Of a stretch of DNA of 64,000 nt, positions 41,312 to 49,139 are shown piece after piece (position 1 is the stretch's first letter; the number at the start of each line of letters is the position of its first letter). This DNA is from Sphingomonas trueperi (GTDB lineage Bacteria > Pseudomonadota > Alphaproteobacteria > Sphingomonadales > Sphingomonadaceae). The translations under genes and the position numbers were made by a program. The stretch spans positions 124,001 to 188,000 of the forward strand of contig NZ_JAATJB010000005.1 of NCBI RefSeq assembly GCF_011927635.1, read 5' to 3'. The notes under the pieces are model-generated. The model saw only the letters and a list, made by a program, of their open reading frames with translations, was not told the origin of the DNA and made no database searches.

Positions 41312-42175
41312 ATGACCAAGGGACGTACAACCGCCACCACCCGTCATCTTCTGCCCAAGGCGGCGCTCGCCGCGCTTGCCGTGCTGCCCTTCCAGGCGGC
41401 GCATGCGCAGGGCTGGCCCGCACCCGTCGCGCCGCTGCCGGAGCTGGCCACTTCGCTCGACAAGCGCTTCCAGCCGGCGCTCGATTTCGACACCGATGTC
41501 TGCTTCAACGTGCCTGCGGTGAACGCGTCGGGCGCGATCAGCGCCAAGGCCTCGACCTACGCGACCAAGCCGCCGGCTTCGTGCCGCAACCCCGACTATC
41601 TGCGCACCAGCAACGCCTATGTCCGCGCCCGCTGCAACAACGGCTATTGCGCGCGGGTCTATGCCTATTTCTGGCAGTCGGACTTCTCGCACGCCTATGA
41701 CTGGGAGACGATCATCGTCTGGACCACCGATGCGGGCACCAACAGCGCCGTCGTTGGCGTCACCCGCGGCGCGCATGGCAAATGGGAGACGCGCGCGACC
41801 AAGGACGGCCAGCTCCGCTTCCAGACCGACGCGAACGGCGGCCAGCATGTGAAGATGGTCTTCCACTACGAGACCTGGGGCTTCTCGCACCTGTTCCGCT
41901 TCTCGAAGACCGACAGCGGCGACGAGCCGCCCGAGAACGGCACCGGCAGCTGGGTGGTGCAGCCGCTGGTCAGCTGGAACGGCTATCCCTCGCTCGCCGT
42001 GCGCAACGCGGTGGCGAACTACGATTTCGGCAGCGGCAATTTCGAGATCAAGGATGCGCGCTTCGCCGGATCGCTGAAGGCGGCGCTCAACACCGGCATC
42101 ACCCCGGGCTTCAACCCGGACGTCGATTCCGGGGCCAACTCGCCGGGCTGCCCGGCGGGCTCGACGATCTGCTGA
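41312..42175 (+). CDS. Nep1-like (NPP1) secreted protein
   Basis: 288 residues. The ATG at 41312 after GGAG gives a signal peptide (cleaved after AHA, residue 32). The mature protein has the NPP1 beta-sandwich features: LDFDTDVCFNVPAV near the start, CRNPDYLRTSNAYVRARC with a Cys pair, YAYFWQSDFSHAYDWETIIV and a long strand region ending VRNAVANYDFG. The diagnostic heptapeptide GHRHDWE of necrosis-inducing NLPs reads SHAYDWE (126-132): the second His is Tyr, while Asp130, Trp131 and Glu132, important for cation and sphingolipid binding, remain. It may therefore bind plant or other sphingolipids with altered activity. C-terminal Cys residues probably form a disulphide. Confidence 0.85.
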   Translation: MTKGRTTATTRHLLPKAALAALAVLPFQAAHAQGWPAPVAPLPELATSLDKRFQPALDFDTDVCFNVPAVNASGAISAKASTYATKPPASCRNPDYLRTSNAYVRARCNNGYCARVYAYFWQSDFSHAYDWETIIVWTTDAGTNSAVVGVTRGAHGKWETRATKDGQLRFQTDANGGQHVKMVFHYETWGFSHLFRFSKTDSGDEPPENGTGSWVVQPLVSWNGYPSLAVRNAVANYDFGSGNFEIKDARFAGSLKAALNTGITPGFNPDVDSGANSPGCPAGSTIC

Positions 42176-42186
42176 TCGGGACGGTC

Positions 42187-42214
42187 CCCCGCGTCGCCTT
42201 CGGGCGGCGCGGGG
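42187..42214 (+). terminator. UUCG-loop hairpin between two plus-strand genes
   Basis: CCCCGCGTCGCC (42187-42198) pairs with GGCGGCGCGGGG (42203-42214) with one wobble, closed by a TTCG tetraloop. No T run follows; it could terminate or stabilise the 3' end of the Nep1-like mRNA. Confidence 0.5.
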
Positions 42215-42237
42215 AACTCCGGCATGGGAAAGATGAC

Positions 42238-42702
42238 ATGAAACAGATGCGGCTGCTGGTCGCCGGCGCCGCGCTCGCGGCTTTGGCGATAGGCTATGGG
42301 CTGCTCGGCAAGGCGGGGTCGGCGCCGCCGCCGGTGGCGCAGGGCGTCGTCGCCGTTTCCGCCCGGCCCGAAGCGGCGCCGCGCGTGCCACCTTTGGCGG
42401 CGGCTCCCATCGCGATCGGCGCGGCGCCCGCGCAGGTCGAGACGCAGGTCCGCCTGGCCTATCCGCTGTTGCGCGACGTGGCGTTCGGCTGCGACGCGCG
42501 CGGCTGCGCGATCACTGCGACGATCCCGCCGCCGACCGACGAGGCCTTTCTCGAGAAGCGGCAGGCGATGCTGCTCGGCGGGCTGGCGCACACGGTCGAG
42601 GCGCTGGGCTATGCCGCCAGCGGACCGGTGCAGATGGAGGAGGTCTCGGAAAACCTGTTCCACATCCGGCTGGCCGTCGCGCAGGGACGCCCGCGCGGCT
42701 GA
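42238..42702 (+). CDS. Small membrane-anchored periplasmic protein, unknown
   Basis: 154 residues, family not recognised. One hydrophobic segment (MRLLVAGAALAALAIGYGLL, about 4-23) is followed by a Pro/Ala-rich spacer to about residue 60 and a small folded part: QVETQVRLAYPLLRDVAFGC, DARGCAITATIPPPTDEAFL and a helix-strand end. Two Cys seven residues apart may be bonded. The segment could be an uncleaved anchor or a signal peptide. GGGAAAG lies before the ATG. It ends in a strong terminator and follows the Nep1-like gene on the same strand. Confidence 0.75.
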   Translation: MKQMRLLVAGAALAALAIGYGLLGKAGSAPPPVAQGVVAVSARPEAAPRVPPLAAAPIAIGAAPAQVETQVRLAYPLLRDVAFGCDARGCAITATIPPPTDEAFLEKRQAMLLGGLAHTVEALGYAASGPVQMEEVSENLFHIRLAVAQGRPRG

Positions 42703-42710
42703 ACGGCAAA

Positions 42711-42743
42711 GGGCGGCAGCGGGGTGTCCGCTGCCGCCCTTTT
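42711..42743 (+). terminator. Rho-independent terminator
   Basis: GGGCGGCAGCGG (42711-42722) pairs perfectly with CCGCTGCCGCCC (42728-42739), then TTTT. Confidence 0.9.
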
Positions 42744-42762
42744 GCCAGCGCCCCGCTCTGGG

Positions 42763-42859
42763 CCGTCATCCCGGCGAAAGCCGGGATCCAGTCGCCTCTC
42801 GGTGTCGGCAAGCGCCGGTACGGAGCCCCCAATGGATCCCGGCTTTCGCCGGGATGACG
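42763..42859. repeat. Dispersed palindromic element, copy 2
   Basis: Arms 42763-42790 and 42833-42859 are inverted copies of the same sequence found at 32361-32458 (CGTCATCCCGGCGAAAGCC then GGGATCCA). The 42-base centre shares GCAAGCGCC with the other copy. It lies between converging genes. Confidence 0.9.
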
Positions 42860-42896
42860 AAGGGATGGGGCGTCCGTACCGGCTCGCCTCCGTGCC

Positions 42897-45893
42897 TCAG
42901 AACTCCGCGCTGAAGCCCAAGGTGAAGGTGCGGCCGCTGGTGGTGTAGACCACCCGCCGCGCGATCGCGCCGCCGGCGAACTGCTGGATCGGCTGGTTGG
43001 TGAGGTTGATGCCCTCGGCAATCAGGCGAATGCCCGGGCGCAGGTTCACATGCGCCTGGAAGTCGATATTGTGGGTGCCCTCGATCCAGTCGCCGACATT
43101 CCCCACCGTGCCGAGGCCGGTATAATATTTGCTGCGATAGGCGTCGGAGACGCGGATGCCCCAATCCTTGTCCTCGTAATAGAGCGTCGCGTTCGCCGCC
43201 CATTTCGAGAGGTTGAACAGCGGCAGCGTCACAAACGTGTTGCCCACCTTGCCCTGCTGCTTGCCGTCGAACCAGGTGCCGTTGGCGGTGACGCCGAGGT
43301 GATCGAACGGCCCCGGCAGGAAGGTGAAGTCGTGCTGCACGGCGACTTCGACGCCCTTGATGTCCGCGCCCGGGCCGTTGATCGGCTGGCTCACGTCATA
43401 GGGGGTGTTGGCGTCCTGGCCCTGGATCAGCAGCGACAGCGGCAGGCCGGTCTGGCCATAGGGGATCGTCGTCGTGCTCGGCGAGATATAGGTGTCCATG
43501 TTCTTGTAGAAGAAGCCGATCGAGGCGAAGCCCTTGCTGTCCATGTACCATTCGAGTGAGGTCTCGACCGAGGTCGCCTTGAAGGGCTTGAGGAACGGGT
43601 TGCCGAGGCTGAGGCTGCCGCCATTGGGGCGGGTGGTGATCGACCCCGCCGCGGCGAGGTCGCCCAGGCCCGGGCGGTTGATGTTGCGATCGGCGCTGAG
43701 GCGGAACACCAGCGTCCTGGTCAGGTCGAGCGCCAGGTTGGCGGCGGGCAGCCAGCCATGGTTGTTGTCCTTGATCACCACCGGCACGAAGGCGGTGCCG
43801 ACCGCGAGATTGCCCGACGAGGTGAGGTCGGTCGAGAAATAGCGCACCCCGGCATTGGCGCGTAGCCGCATGCCGCCCAGCATCGTGTCCAGATCGAGCT
43901 GGGCGAAGCCGTTCCAGGTCTTCTCGTCGACCTCGTAGTCGCTGCCGGCCTGGAGATTGGCGGCGGTGAGATCGCGCTTGTCGCCGATCGCGGCATAGAC
44001 GCCGTCGACATTGCCGACGATGTACTGGAGCAGCGTCTTGGGGCCGACCAGCTGCTTGAGGTCGTTCGACACCGGAATGTTCGCCGGCACGTTGTGGAAC
44101 ACCTTGTTGGCCCAGGTATAGCCGCTGTTGGTGAAGTGCTTGTAGGCGCCGCCCGCCTTGAGGATCAGCCCGTCGCCTAGGTCATAGTCGGCGCTGAGCT
44201 TGCCGTTGGCGTAGCGGTTGACGATCCTGTTTTCCTGCACGTCGAGCCGCTGGACGGTCCACAGGTTGGGATCGGTGAGGGTGATGCCATAGCTGTTGAC
44301 CGGGATCTGCGGCCGGGTGTCGTAGCTGAACGCGGTCTGCTTGGCCTCCATGAAGACCTTGTCGAACACCGGCTGGCCGAAATCCGATTCCTCATAGCCG
44401 CCAAGCGCGCGCAGCGTCAGCCGGTCGCTCAGCTTCCAGCTGAGGTTGGCGACGCCCTGGTAGAAATCGGTGTGGTTCTCGACGATGTGATGCTCGGAGC
44501 GCAGGTCGATGCCGGTATAGCTCGCCGCGCGCAGGGTGTTGGTGCCGTCGATCACCGCGCTGCGGATCACCTGGGTGCCGTTGACCGTCGAGCCGGTCAG
44601 CGGGTTGCTGCCCGCGGTGGCCAGCGCATAATCGTCGCGATGGTCCCACAGGCGGCCGTAGAGGAAGTCGACGTCGAGCTTGAAATTCTCGCCCGGATGG
44701 TACTGGACCGACGAGGTGACGCCGAGGCGCTGGCGATCGGTGTACCAGGTCGAGGGCGATTGCGCGGTCGGCTGGTAGACGCCGGCGAGCAGCTTGGCGC
44801 GGGTATCGGCGTCGATCTCGGGGCCGATGTTCTTCGCGGCATATTTGGTCGGGCCCCAGCCCCAGTTGCGATAGCCGTATTCGTTGCTCTTGATCTTGCT
44901 GTAGGCGACCGAAACCAAAGCCCCCCAATCGCCCGAGCGGACCGAGGCGAGCGCCACCGCGCGCGGGGTCACGCCAGTGGCGTTGCTGTTGGTCTGGCCC
45001 TTGGCCGAGACGACGAACTTGTTGCCGCTATAGTCGAACGGCTTGGCGGTGGTGAGCTGCACCGTGCCGGCCAGACCGCCCTCGTCCTGCTCGGCCGCAT
45101 AGGATTTCTGCACCGAGACGCGGTTGAACAGTTCCGAGGCGAACAGGCTGTAGTCGAACGAGCGCGAGCGGCTGACCGAGCCGCGATTGTCCATGCCCGA
45201 GGCGGTGTTGCCCAGCACTTCCATGCCGTTGAGCTGGGTGCGGGTGAAGTCGGCGCCGAGGCCGCGCAGCGCGATCTGGCGGCCCTCGCCGGTGTCGCGG
45301 GTGATGGTGATGCCCGGCACGCGCTGGAGCGATTCGGCCAGGTTCAGGTCGGGAAAGGCGGCGATATCGGTGGCGACGATGTCGTCCTCCGCACCCACCG
45401 CGCGGCGCTTGAGCTCCTGCGCGGCGGCGATGCTTTCGCGATAGCCGGAGACGACGATCTCGGCGTTATCCGGATCCTGCGTGTCGGTCTGCGCGGCCTG
45501 CACCGGCGCCGCGGCGACGGCGACGGGCGCTTCGCTGCGGAGGGTGCGGCGCGGGGCCGGGGCGGCGGCGCGCGACGGGGTCAGCACGACGATGCCGCCA
45601 TGCACCGCGGCGCTGAGGTTCGAGCCGCGCAGCAGCTTGTCGAGCGCGGCGCGAACGCTCAGCGCGCCGCGGACGCCGGCGGTGCGGCGGCCGGCGACCG
45701 CGCTCGGCGCCACCACCACCTGCAGGCCGGTCGCCTGCGAGAATTGCGAGATCGCCGTGCGCAGATCGCTTGGGCCGATGTCGAACCGGCGCTGCGCCGC
45801 CATCGTCGCATCGGCGGCATGCGCCTGCGCGATCGCGGGCGCTGCCAGCAAGATGGCGAGTGCCATGCGTGAAATCCCCTGGATGCGTGTCAT
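42897..45893 (-). CDS. TonB-dependent transducer with STN domain (FecA type)
   Basis: 998 residues. A signal peptide (about 1-26) is followed by an STN domain (about 33-108: FDIGPSDLRTAISQFSQATG, then ALDKLLRGSNLSAAVHGG), which contacts the FecR protein in the periplasm. An Ala/Pro linker leads to the TonB box EIVVSGYRES (145-154), the plug (LAESLQRVPGITITRDTGEG, IALRGLGADFTRTQLNGME) and a barrel ending RTFTLGFSAEF. It lies 97 bases downstream of the fecR-like gene on the same strand, so this is a cell-surface signalling receptor whose ligand induces its own operon through FecI/FecR. The plug is of the TonB-Xanth-Caul type, so the ligand may be a carbohydrate rather than iron. Confidence 0.93.
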   Translation of the reverse strand: MTRIQGISRMALAILLAAPAIAQAHAADATMAAQRRFDIGPSDLRTAISQFSQATGLQVVVAPSAVAGRRTAGVRGALSVRAALDKLLRGSNLSAAVHGGIVVLTPSRAAAPAPRRTLRSEAPVAVAAAPVQAAQTDTQDPDNAEIVVSGYRESIAAAQELKRRAVGAEDDIVATDIAAFPDLNLAESLQRVPGITITRDTGEGRQIALRGLGADFTRTQLNGMEVLGNTASGMDNRGSVSRSRSFDYSLFASELFNRVSVQKSYAAEQDEGGLAGTVQLTTAKPFDYSGNKFVVSAKGQTNSNATGVTPRAVALASVRSGDWGALVSVAYSKIKSNEYGYRNWGWGPTKYAAKNIGPEIDADTRAKLLAGVYQPTAQSPSTWYTDRQRLGVTSSVQYHPGENFKLDVDFLYGRLWDHRDDYALATAGSNPLTGSTVNGTQVIRSAVIDGTNTLRAASYTGIDLRSEHHIVENHTDFYQGVANLSWKLSDRLTLRALGGYEESDFGQPVFDKVFMEAKQTAFSYDTRPQIPVNSYGITLTDPNLWTVQRLDVQENRIVNRYANGKLSADYDLGDGLILKAGGAYKHFTNSGYTWANKVFHNVPANIPVSNDLKQLVGPKTLLQYIVGNVDGVYAAIGDKRDLTAANLQAGSDYEVDEKTWNGFAQLDLDTMLGGMRLRANAGVRYFSTDLTSSGNLAVGTAFVPVVIKDNNHGWLPAANLALDLTRTLVFRLSADRNINRPGLGDLAAAGSITTRPNGGSLSLGNPFLKPFKATSVETSLEWYMDSKGFASIGFFYKNMDTYISPSTTTIPYGQTGLPLSLLIQGQDANTPYDVSQPINGPGADIKGVEVAVQHDFTFLPGPFDHLGVTANGTWFDGKQQGKVGNTFVTLPLFNLSKWAANATLYYEDKDWGIRVSDAYRSKYYTGLGTVGNVGDWIEGTHNIDFQAHVNLRPGIRLIAEGINLTNQPIQQFAGGAIARRVVYTTSGRTFTLGFSAEF

Positions 45894-45990
45894 GGTTGGT
45901 CTTCCCTCCGCTCCGGCGCACGTGCGCCGCTAGCGAGGAAGACGAGGGCAGATCAGCTTCCGGACAAAAGAATTTTGTTACGGTTCAAGG

Positions 45991-46938
45991 TCATGGACGT
46001 GACGGATTGGCGTCGTCGACGGTGGCTTCCAGCCGCAGCTCGCCGCCGGTGCGCGTCGTGCGGAAGCCATAGGCGAGCCCCATCGCGTCGAGCAGCGCCT
46101 GGGGCGAATCGAGGCGGAACCGGCCCGACACGGCTAGGCCGCGCAGGCTGGGCGGGGGCGGGGCGATCAGCGGCCCGCCGCGGCGGTTGAGCGCGTCGAC
46201 CAGGTCGCCGAGCGGCATCGCGTCGATGTCGAGCCAGCCGTCGCGCCAGTCCTTCTGCGCGGCGTCGAAGCGGGTCGGCGGCTGGGCACGGCCATCGGCG
46301 AAGCGGGTCCGCCAGCCGGCAGGGACGATCACCGCCGCGGCTGCATCGCCGAAGCGCACCCTGCCGCGATAGACGGCGAGGCGGACGCCGCCCGCGGCGA
46401 TGTCGATATCGAAGGCGGTGCCGAGCACCTGGGTCGCCGCGCCGCCCGCGTGCACCGTGAAGGGGCGATCGGGCAGGTGGGCGACGTCGAAATAGGCCTC
46501 GCCGCGCTGCATCGTCACGCTGCGGCGATCCTCCTCCAGCGTCACGTCGAGGCTGGTCGCGCCGTTGAGGTGGACCGAGGAGCCGTCGGCCAGTTTCACG
46601 TCGAGCATCTGGCCGCGGGCGGTTTCGTAATGGAGCGGGGCAGGCGCGGCGGCGCGGTACCAGCCCGCCTGCCAGCCGCCGATACCGAGCACTGCCGCGA
46701 TGCCGAGCAGGCCCCCGGTGCCGATCGCGGTGCGGCGGCGGGTGCGCAGTGCGCGGATCTCGGCGTCGGACAGGCGCGGCAGCTGCGCCATCGCATCGGA
46801 CAGCGCGCGATCGTCGAGCATCGCCTGCACCTCGGCGGCGGCGGGGGGCGGGGCCTCGCGCAGCACGGCCTCGTCCTCGCGCATTGCCCAGCGGGCGGCG
46901 TCGTGCAGCGCGGCGCGGCGGGTGGGGTTGAGGCTCAT
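45991..46938 (-). CDS. FecR-type anti-sigma factor
   Basis: 315 residues. The cytoplasmic N-terminal part (about 1-70) binds the sigma factor and contains EALRxA-type helices with LSDAMAQLPRLSDAEI. One membrane helix lies at 71-93, followed by the periplasmic FecR domain (about 103-200: ETARGQMLDVKLADGSSVHL, NGATSLDV, RPFTVHAGGAATQVLGTAFD). The C-terminal region (about 235-305) is the STN-like half that meets the receptor. The ATG overlaps the sigma-factor stop by four bases (ATGA), so the genes are translationally coupled. It transmits ligand binding at the receptor to the sigma factor. Confidence 0.93.
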   Translation of the reverse strand: MSLNPTRRAALHDAARWAMREDEAVLREAPPPAAAEVQAMLDDRALSDAMAQLPRLSDAEIRALRTRRRTAIGTGGLLGIAAVLGIGGWQAGWYRAAAPAPLHYETARGQMLDVKLADGSSVHLNGATSLDVTLEEDRRSVTMQRGEAYFDVAHLPDRPFTVHAGGAATQVLGTAFDIDIAAGGVRLAVYRGRVRFGDAAAAVIVPAGWRTRFADGRAQPPTRFDAAQKDWRDGWLDIDAMPLGDLVDALNRRGGPLIAPPPPSLRGLAVSGRFRLDSPQALLDAMGLAYGFRTTRTGGELRLEATVDDANPSRP

Positions 46939-47471
46939 CGCGCGGCGCCGCCCGGCAGGCCGCGGCGCTCGAGCGCGGCGCGGAGATCGGCGACCGCGCG
47001 GACGCAGTGCTTCTCGATCGCGGCGGGGGTCATGTCGAGATCGGCGGCGATGATCGCCACCGCCACGCCGTCGAGCCGGCGGCGCAGGAAGATCTCGCGG
47101 CGGAGCGGCGGCATCACCTTGAGCGCGCGGACGAGGATGTCGACGCGCTGGCGATAGTCGAGCACTTCCTCGGCGCGCGGCTGGGCGCAGGGGATGTCCT
47201 CGGCGAGCTCGGCGGGGCGGGGCGCGGCACGCAGGCGGCGGAAATGGTCGAAGACGAGGTTGCGGGCGACCGCGAAGCAGAAGGCGCCGACATCGGCGAC
47301 GCTGCGCGAGCGGCGATAATCGTACAGCCGGATATAGGTTTCCTGGACGATGTCCTCACCGTCCTGCGAGTCGCGCAGCCGCGCCTGGACGAAGCGGAAC
47401 AGCGCGTCGCGCAGCGCCACTTCCTCCGATACCGCGCGGCGGTGCGCGGCCAGGCTGGTCAGCTCGTTCAT
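46935..47471 (-). CDS. FecI-type ECF RNA polymerase sigma factor
   Basis: 178 residues. Region 2 contains RDSQDGEDIVQETYIRLYDY and VGAFCFAVARNLVFDHFRRL; region 4 contains LKVMPPLRREIFLRRRLDGV and the recognition helix around DMTPAAIEKHCVRAVADLRA. The start MNELTSLAAHRR at 47471 is typical; an in-frame start 12 codons upstream is possible. It heads the fecI-fecR-receptor operon and should direct polymerase to the receptor promoter when FecR is activated. Confidence 0.93.
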   Translation of the reverse strand: MNELTSLAAHRRAVSEEVALRDALFRFVQARLRDSQDGEDIVQETYIRLYDYRRSRSVADVGAFCFAVARNLVFDHFRRLRAAPRPAELAEDIPCAQPRAEEVLDYRQRVDILVRALKVMPPLRREIFLRRRLDGVAVAIIAADLDMTPAAIEKHCVRAVADLRAALERRGLPGGAAR

Positions 47472-47610
47472 CGCCCCATCCTGCCCAAGGGCGGATTCGG
47501 GGCGCACAACCCGCTTGTCGCCATGGCGATTCGCCCCCTTTCATCCTGAGATCGCCCGCGTTTCGCGCAGGGCTAGCGGCTCTGGATGAAGCTGGCGTGA
47601 CAGTCTGGCG

Positions 47611-47793
47611 TTAGGAGGTGCGATCCCGAGATCGCGCGATCAGCGCGGCATCGGCCTTGTCGATCATGTGGAGGAGATTGTCGAACTCGGCGCTGGTTTC
47701 GATCCGATAGCAACGGCTGAGATTGTTGCCGTACCGCTCGATGTCGCGTTCGGTAAGAAGGGCTATGGCCACCACGGGTTCCCCTTCAGGCAT
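47611..47793 (-). CDS. Small protein of unknown function
   Basis: Up to 60 residues: begins MPEGEPVVAIALLTERDIER and contains RCYRIETSAEFDNLLHMIDK. It looks protein-like (alternating hydrophobic pattern, helical C-terminal half) and ends in TAA, but has no known family. A start at one of two adjacent GTG codons (residues 7 and 8), with AAGGGGAA just upstream, may be more likely than the ATG at 47793. Base composition is less GC-rich than its neighbours. It lies alone between the sigma factor and the divergent iclR-type gene. Confidence 0.5.
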   Translation of the reverse strand: MPEGEPVVAIALLTERDIERYGNNLSRCYRIETSAEFDNLLHMIDKADAALIARSRDRTS

Positions 47794-48018
47794 GTTGCGA
47801 CAAATCCAATTCCCAGAACTAACCTTGATCCAACGTTCGCTTCATCGAAAGTTTCCAGCCATTTACGCTGGTTCGTAGCGGTCGCGGTGGATAATGCGCA
47901 GGTGCCGCGCGAGAACAATGCTGGCGCGACGAGACCCGTGCTTTGAAGGACGAACCGAGCCCCGTTGCGCCGGTCCGGCTTTCGGGCAAGGGAGGGGGCG
48001 CACGCAACAGGAGGCATC

Positions 48019-48801
48019 ATGGCGCGACCCGGGTCGAAGAAGACCTATTCCGCCCCCGCGATCGAAAAGGGCTTCGAGGTGATCGAACTGCTCGCCGGCC
48101 GGCCCGAGGGCGCGCTGGTCAGCGAGATGGCGGCGGATCTCGGCCGCTCGGTGGGCGAGCTGTTCCGCATCGTCGTGGTGATGGAGCAGCTCGGCTATCT
48201 GCGCCGCTCCGAGGCGACCGATCGCTATGCGGTGGCCTACAAGCTGCTCGACGTGGCGCTGCGCGCCACGCCCTCGCAGGACCTCGTCCGCGCGGCGATG
48301 CCCGAGATGCAGATGCTGGCGCGCGACACGGTGCAGTCGTGCCATCTCGTCGTCGCGAGCGATGGGCACGGGCTGGTGGTGGCGCGCGAGGAATCGCCCG
48401 CCACGCGCGGCTTCGCGCTCAAGGTGGGCGCGCATATCGATCTGCTGCGCAGCTGCTCGGGGCAAGTGCTGCTCGCCTTCTCCAATCCCGACCTCGTCGA
48501 GCGGATGGTCGCTGCCGCCGAGGCGGAGCAGGGGGCGCCGGTGGATCGCGACTGGCTCGCCGAGCGGCTGGTGACGGTGCAGCGGCAGGGCCATGACAGC
48601 CGCGAGAGCCCGGTCACCTTCGGGGTGACGGACATCAGCTTCCCCGTGTTCGGCTTCGATCGCCGCATCGTCGCGGCGCTGACGATTCCCTTCCTCGCGC
48701 TGATCGACGGATCGCAGGTGATGGACCGCGACGCAGCGCGCGAGAAACTGCGCGCGGCCTGCGCCCGGATCTCCGAACGGCTGGGCTACCAGCCGGCTTG
48801 A
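48019..48801 (+). CDS. IclR family transcriptional regulator
   Basis: 260 residues. The N-terminal winged helix-turn-helix is visible at about 10-75 (SAPAIEKGFEVIELLAGRPE, then VSEMAADLGRSVGELFRIVV and LEQLGYLRR-type MEQLGYLRRSEATDRYAV). The C-terminal effector domain has VVASDGHGLVVAREESPATR and SCSGQVLLAF, ending LRAACARISERLGYQPA. AGGAGG lies five bases before the ATG at 48019, so the longer frame is not used. IclR proteins respond to small metabolites and usually control a neighbouring catabolic gene; no obvious target adjoins. Confidence 0.92.
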   Translation: MARPGSKKTYSAPAIEKGFEVIELLAGRPEGALVSEMAADLGRSVGELFRIVVVMEQLGYLRRSEATDRYAVAYKLLDVALRATPSQDLVRAAMPEMQMLARDTVQSCHLVVASDGHGLVVAREESPATRGFALKVGAHIDLLRSCSGQVLLAFSNPDLVERMVAAAEAEQGAPVDRDWLAERLVTVQRQGHDSRESPVTFGVTDISFPVFGFDRRIVAALTIPFLALIDGSQVMDRDAAREKLRAACARISERLGYQPA

Positions 48802-48804
48802 GGC

Positions 48805-48870
48805 CCTCGCCCGCGCAAGCGGGGAAGGGAACCGCGCCGCGCAGCGACGTGGTGGAGGAGGCAAGGCCCG
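48805..48870. repeat. Degenerate partial copy of the 11210-11372 repeat
   Basis: The stretch AACCGCGCCGCGCAGCG followed by GTGGTGGAGG matches the inner part of the arms at 11210-11372, with the outer TCCTCCCCGG part lost or eroded. It lies between the IclR gene and tRNA-Trp. Confidence 0.5.
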
Positions 48871-48918
48871 ACCTGCGAGATTGAAAGCGCCCCGGCGACG
48901 GATCGGCAGCGGCAGCGA

Positions 48919-48995
48919 TGGCAGGGGAGCTCGGATTCGAACCGAGGGCCTTCGGTTTTGGAGACCGACGCTCTAACCAGCTGAGCTACACCCCT
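48919..48995 (-). tRNA. tRNA-Trp (anticodon CCA)
   Basis: A 77-base cloverleaf including an encoded CCA end. The acceptor 5' strand is AGGGGTG, the D arm GCTCAGCTGGTTAGAGC, the anticodon stem-loop has CTCCAAA in the loop (anticodon CCA), and the T arm is CTCGG-TTCGAAT-CCGAG. The 3' acceptor strand CTCCCCT pairs with the 5' strand except for a T-T opposition at position 6-67. In alphaproteobacteria this tRNA usually lies just upstream of secE on the same strand; here it keeps the strand but lies 10.7 kb away. Confidence 0.96.
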
Positions 48996-49071
48996 GTGCG
49001 GTCCGCCCCTTTATCGGCCGATTCCGCTTCGGGCAAGAGCCAAGATGCAGCTTGCCGCGAATTGCGCGGCC

Positions 49072-49108
49072 AAAAAGAAAGCGCCGCCACGGTGTTCCGC
49101 GGCGGCGC
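49072..49108 (-). terminator. Terminator of the PEP-CTERM gene
   Basis: On the minus strand GCGCCGCC (49108-49101) and GGCGGCGC (49088-49081) pair, with a further short inner stem, followed by TTTCTTTTT. Confidence 0.8.
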
Positions 49109-49139
49109 CCCCTCTGCAACGGCGAGGATGGTTTTTGGT

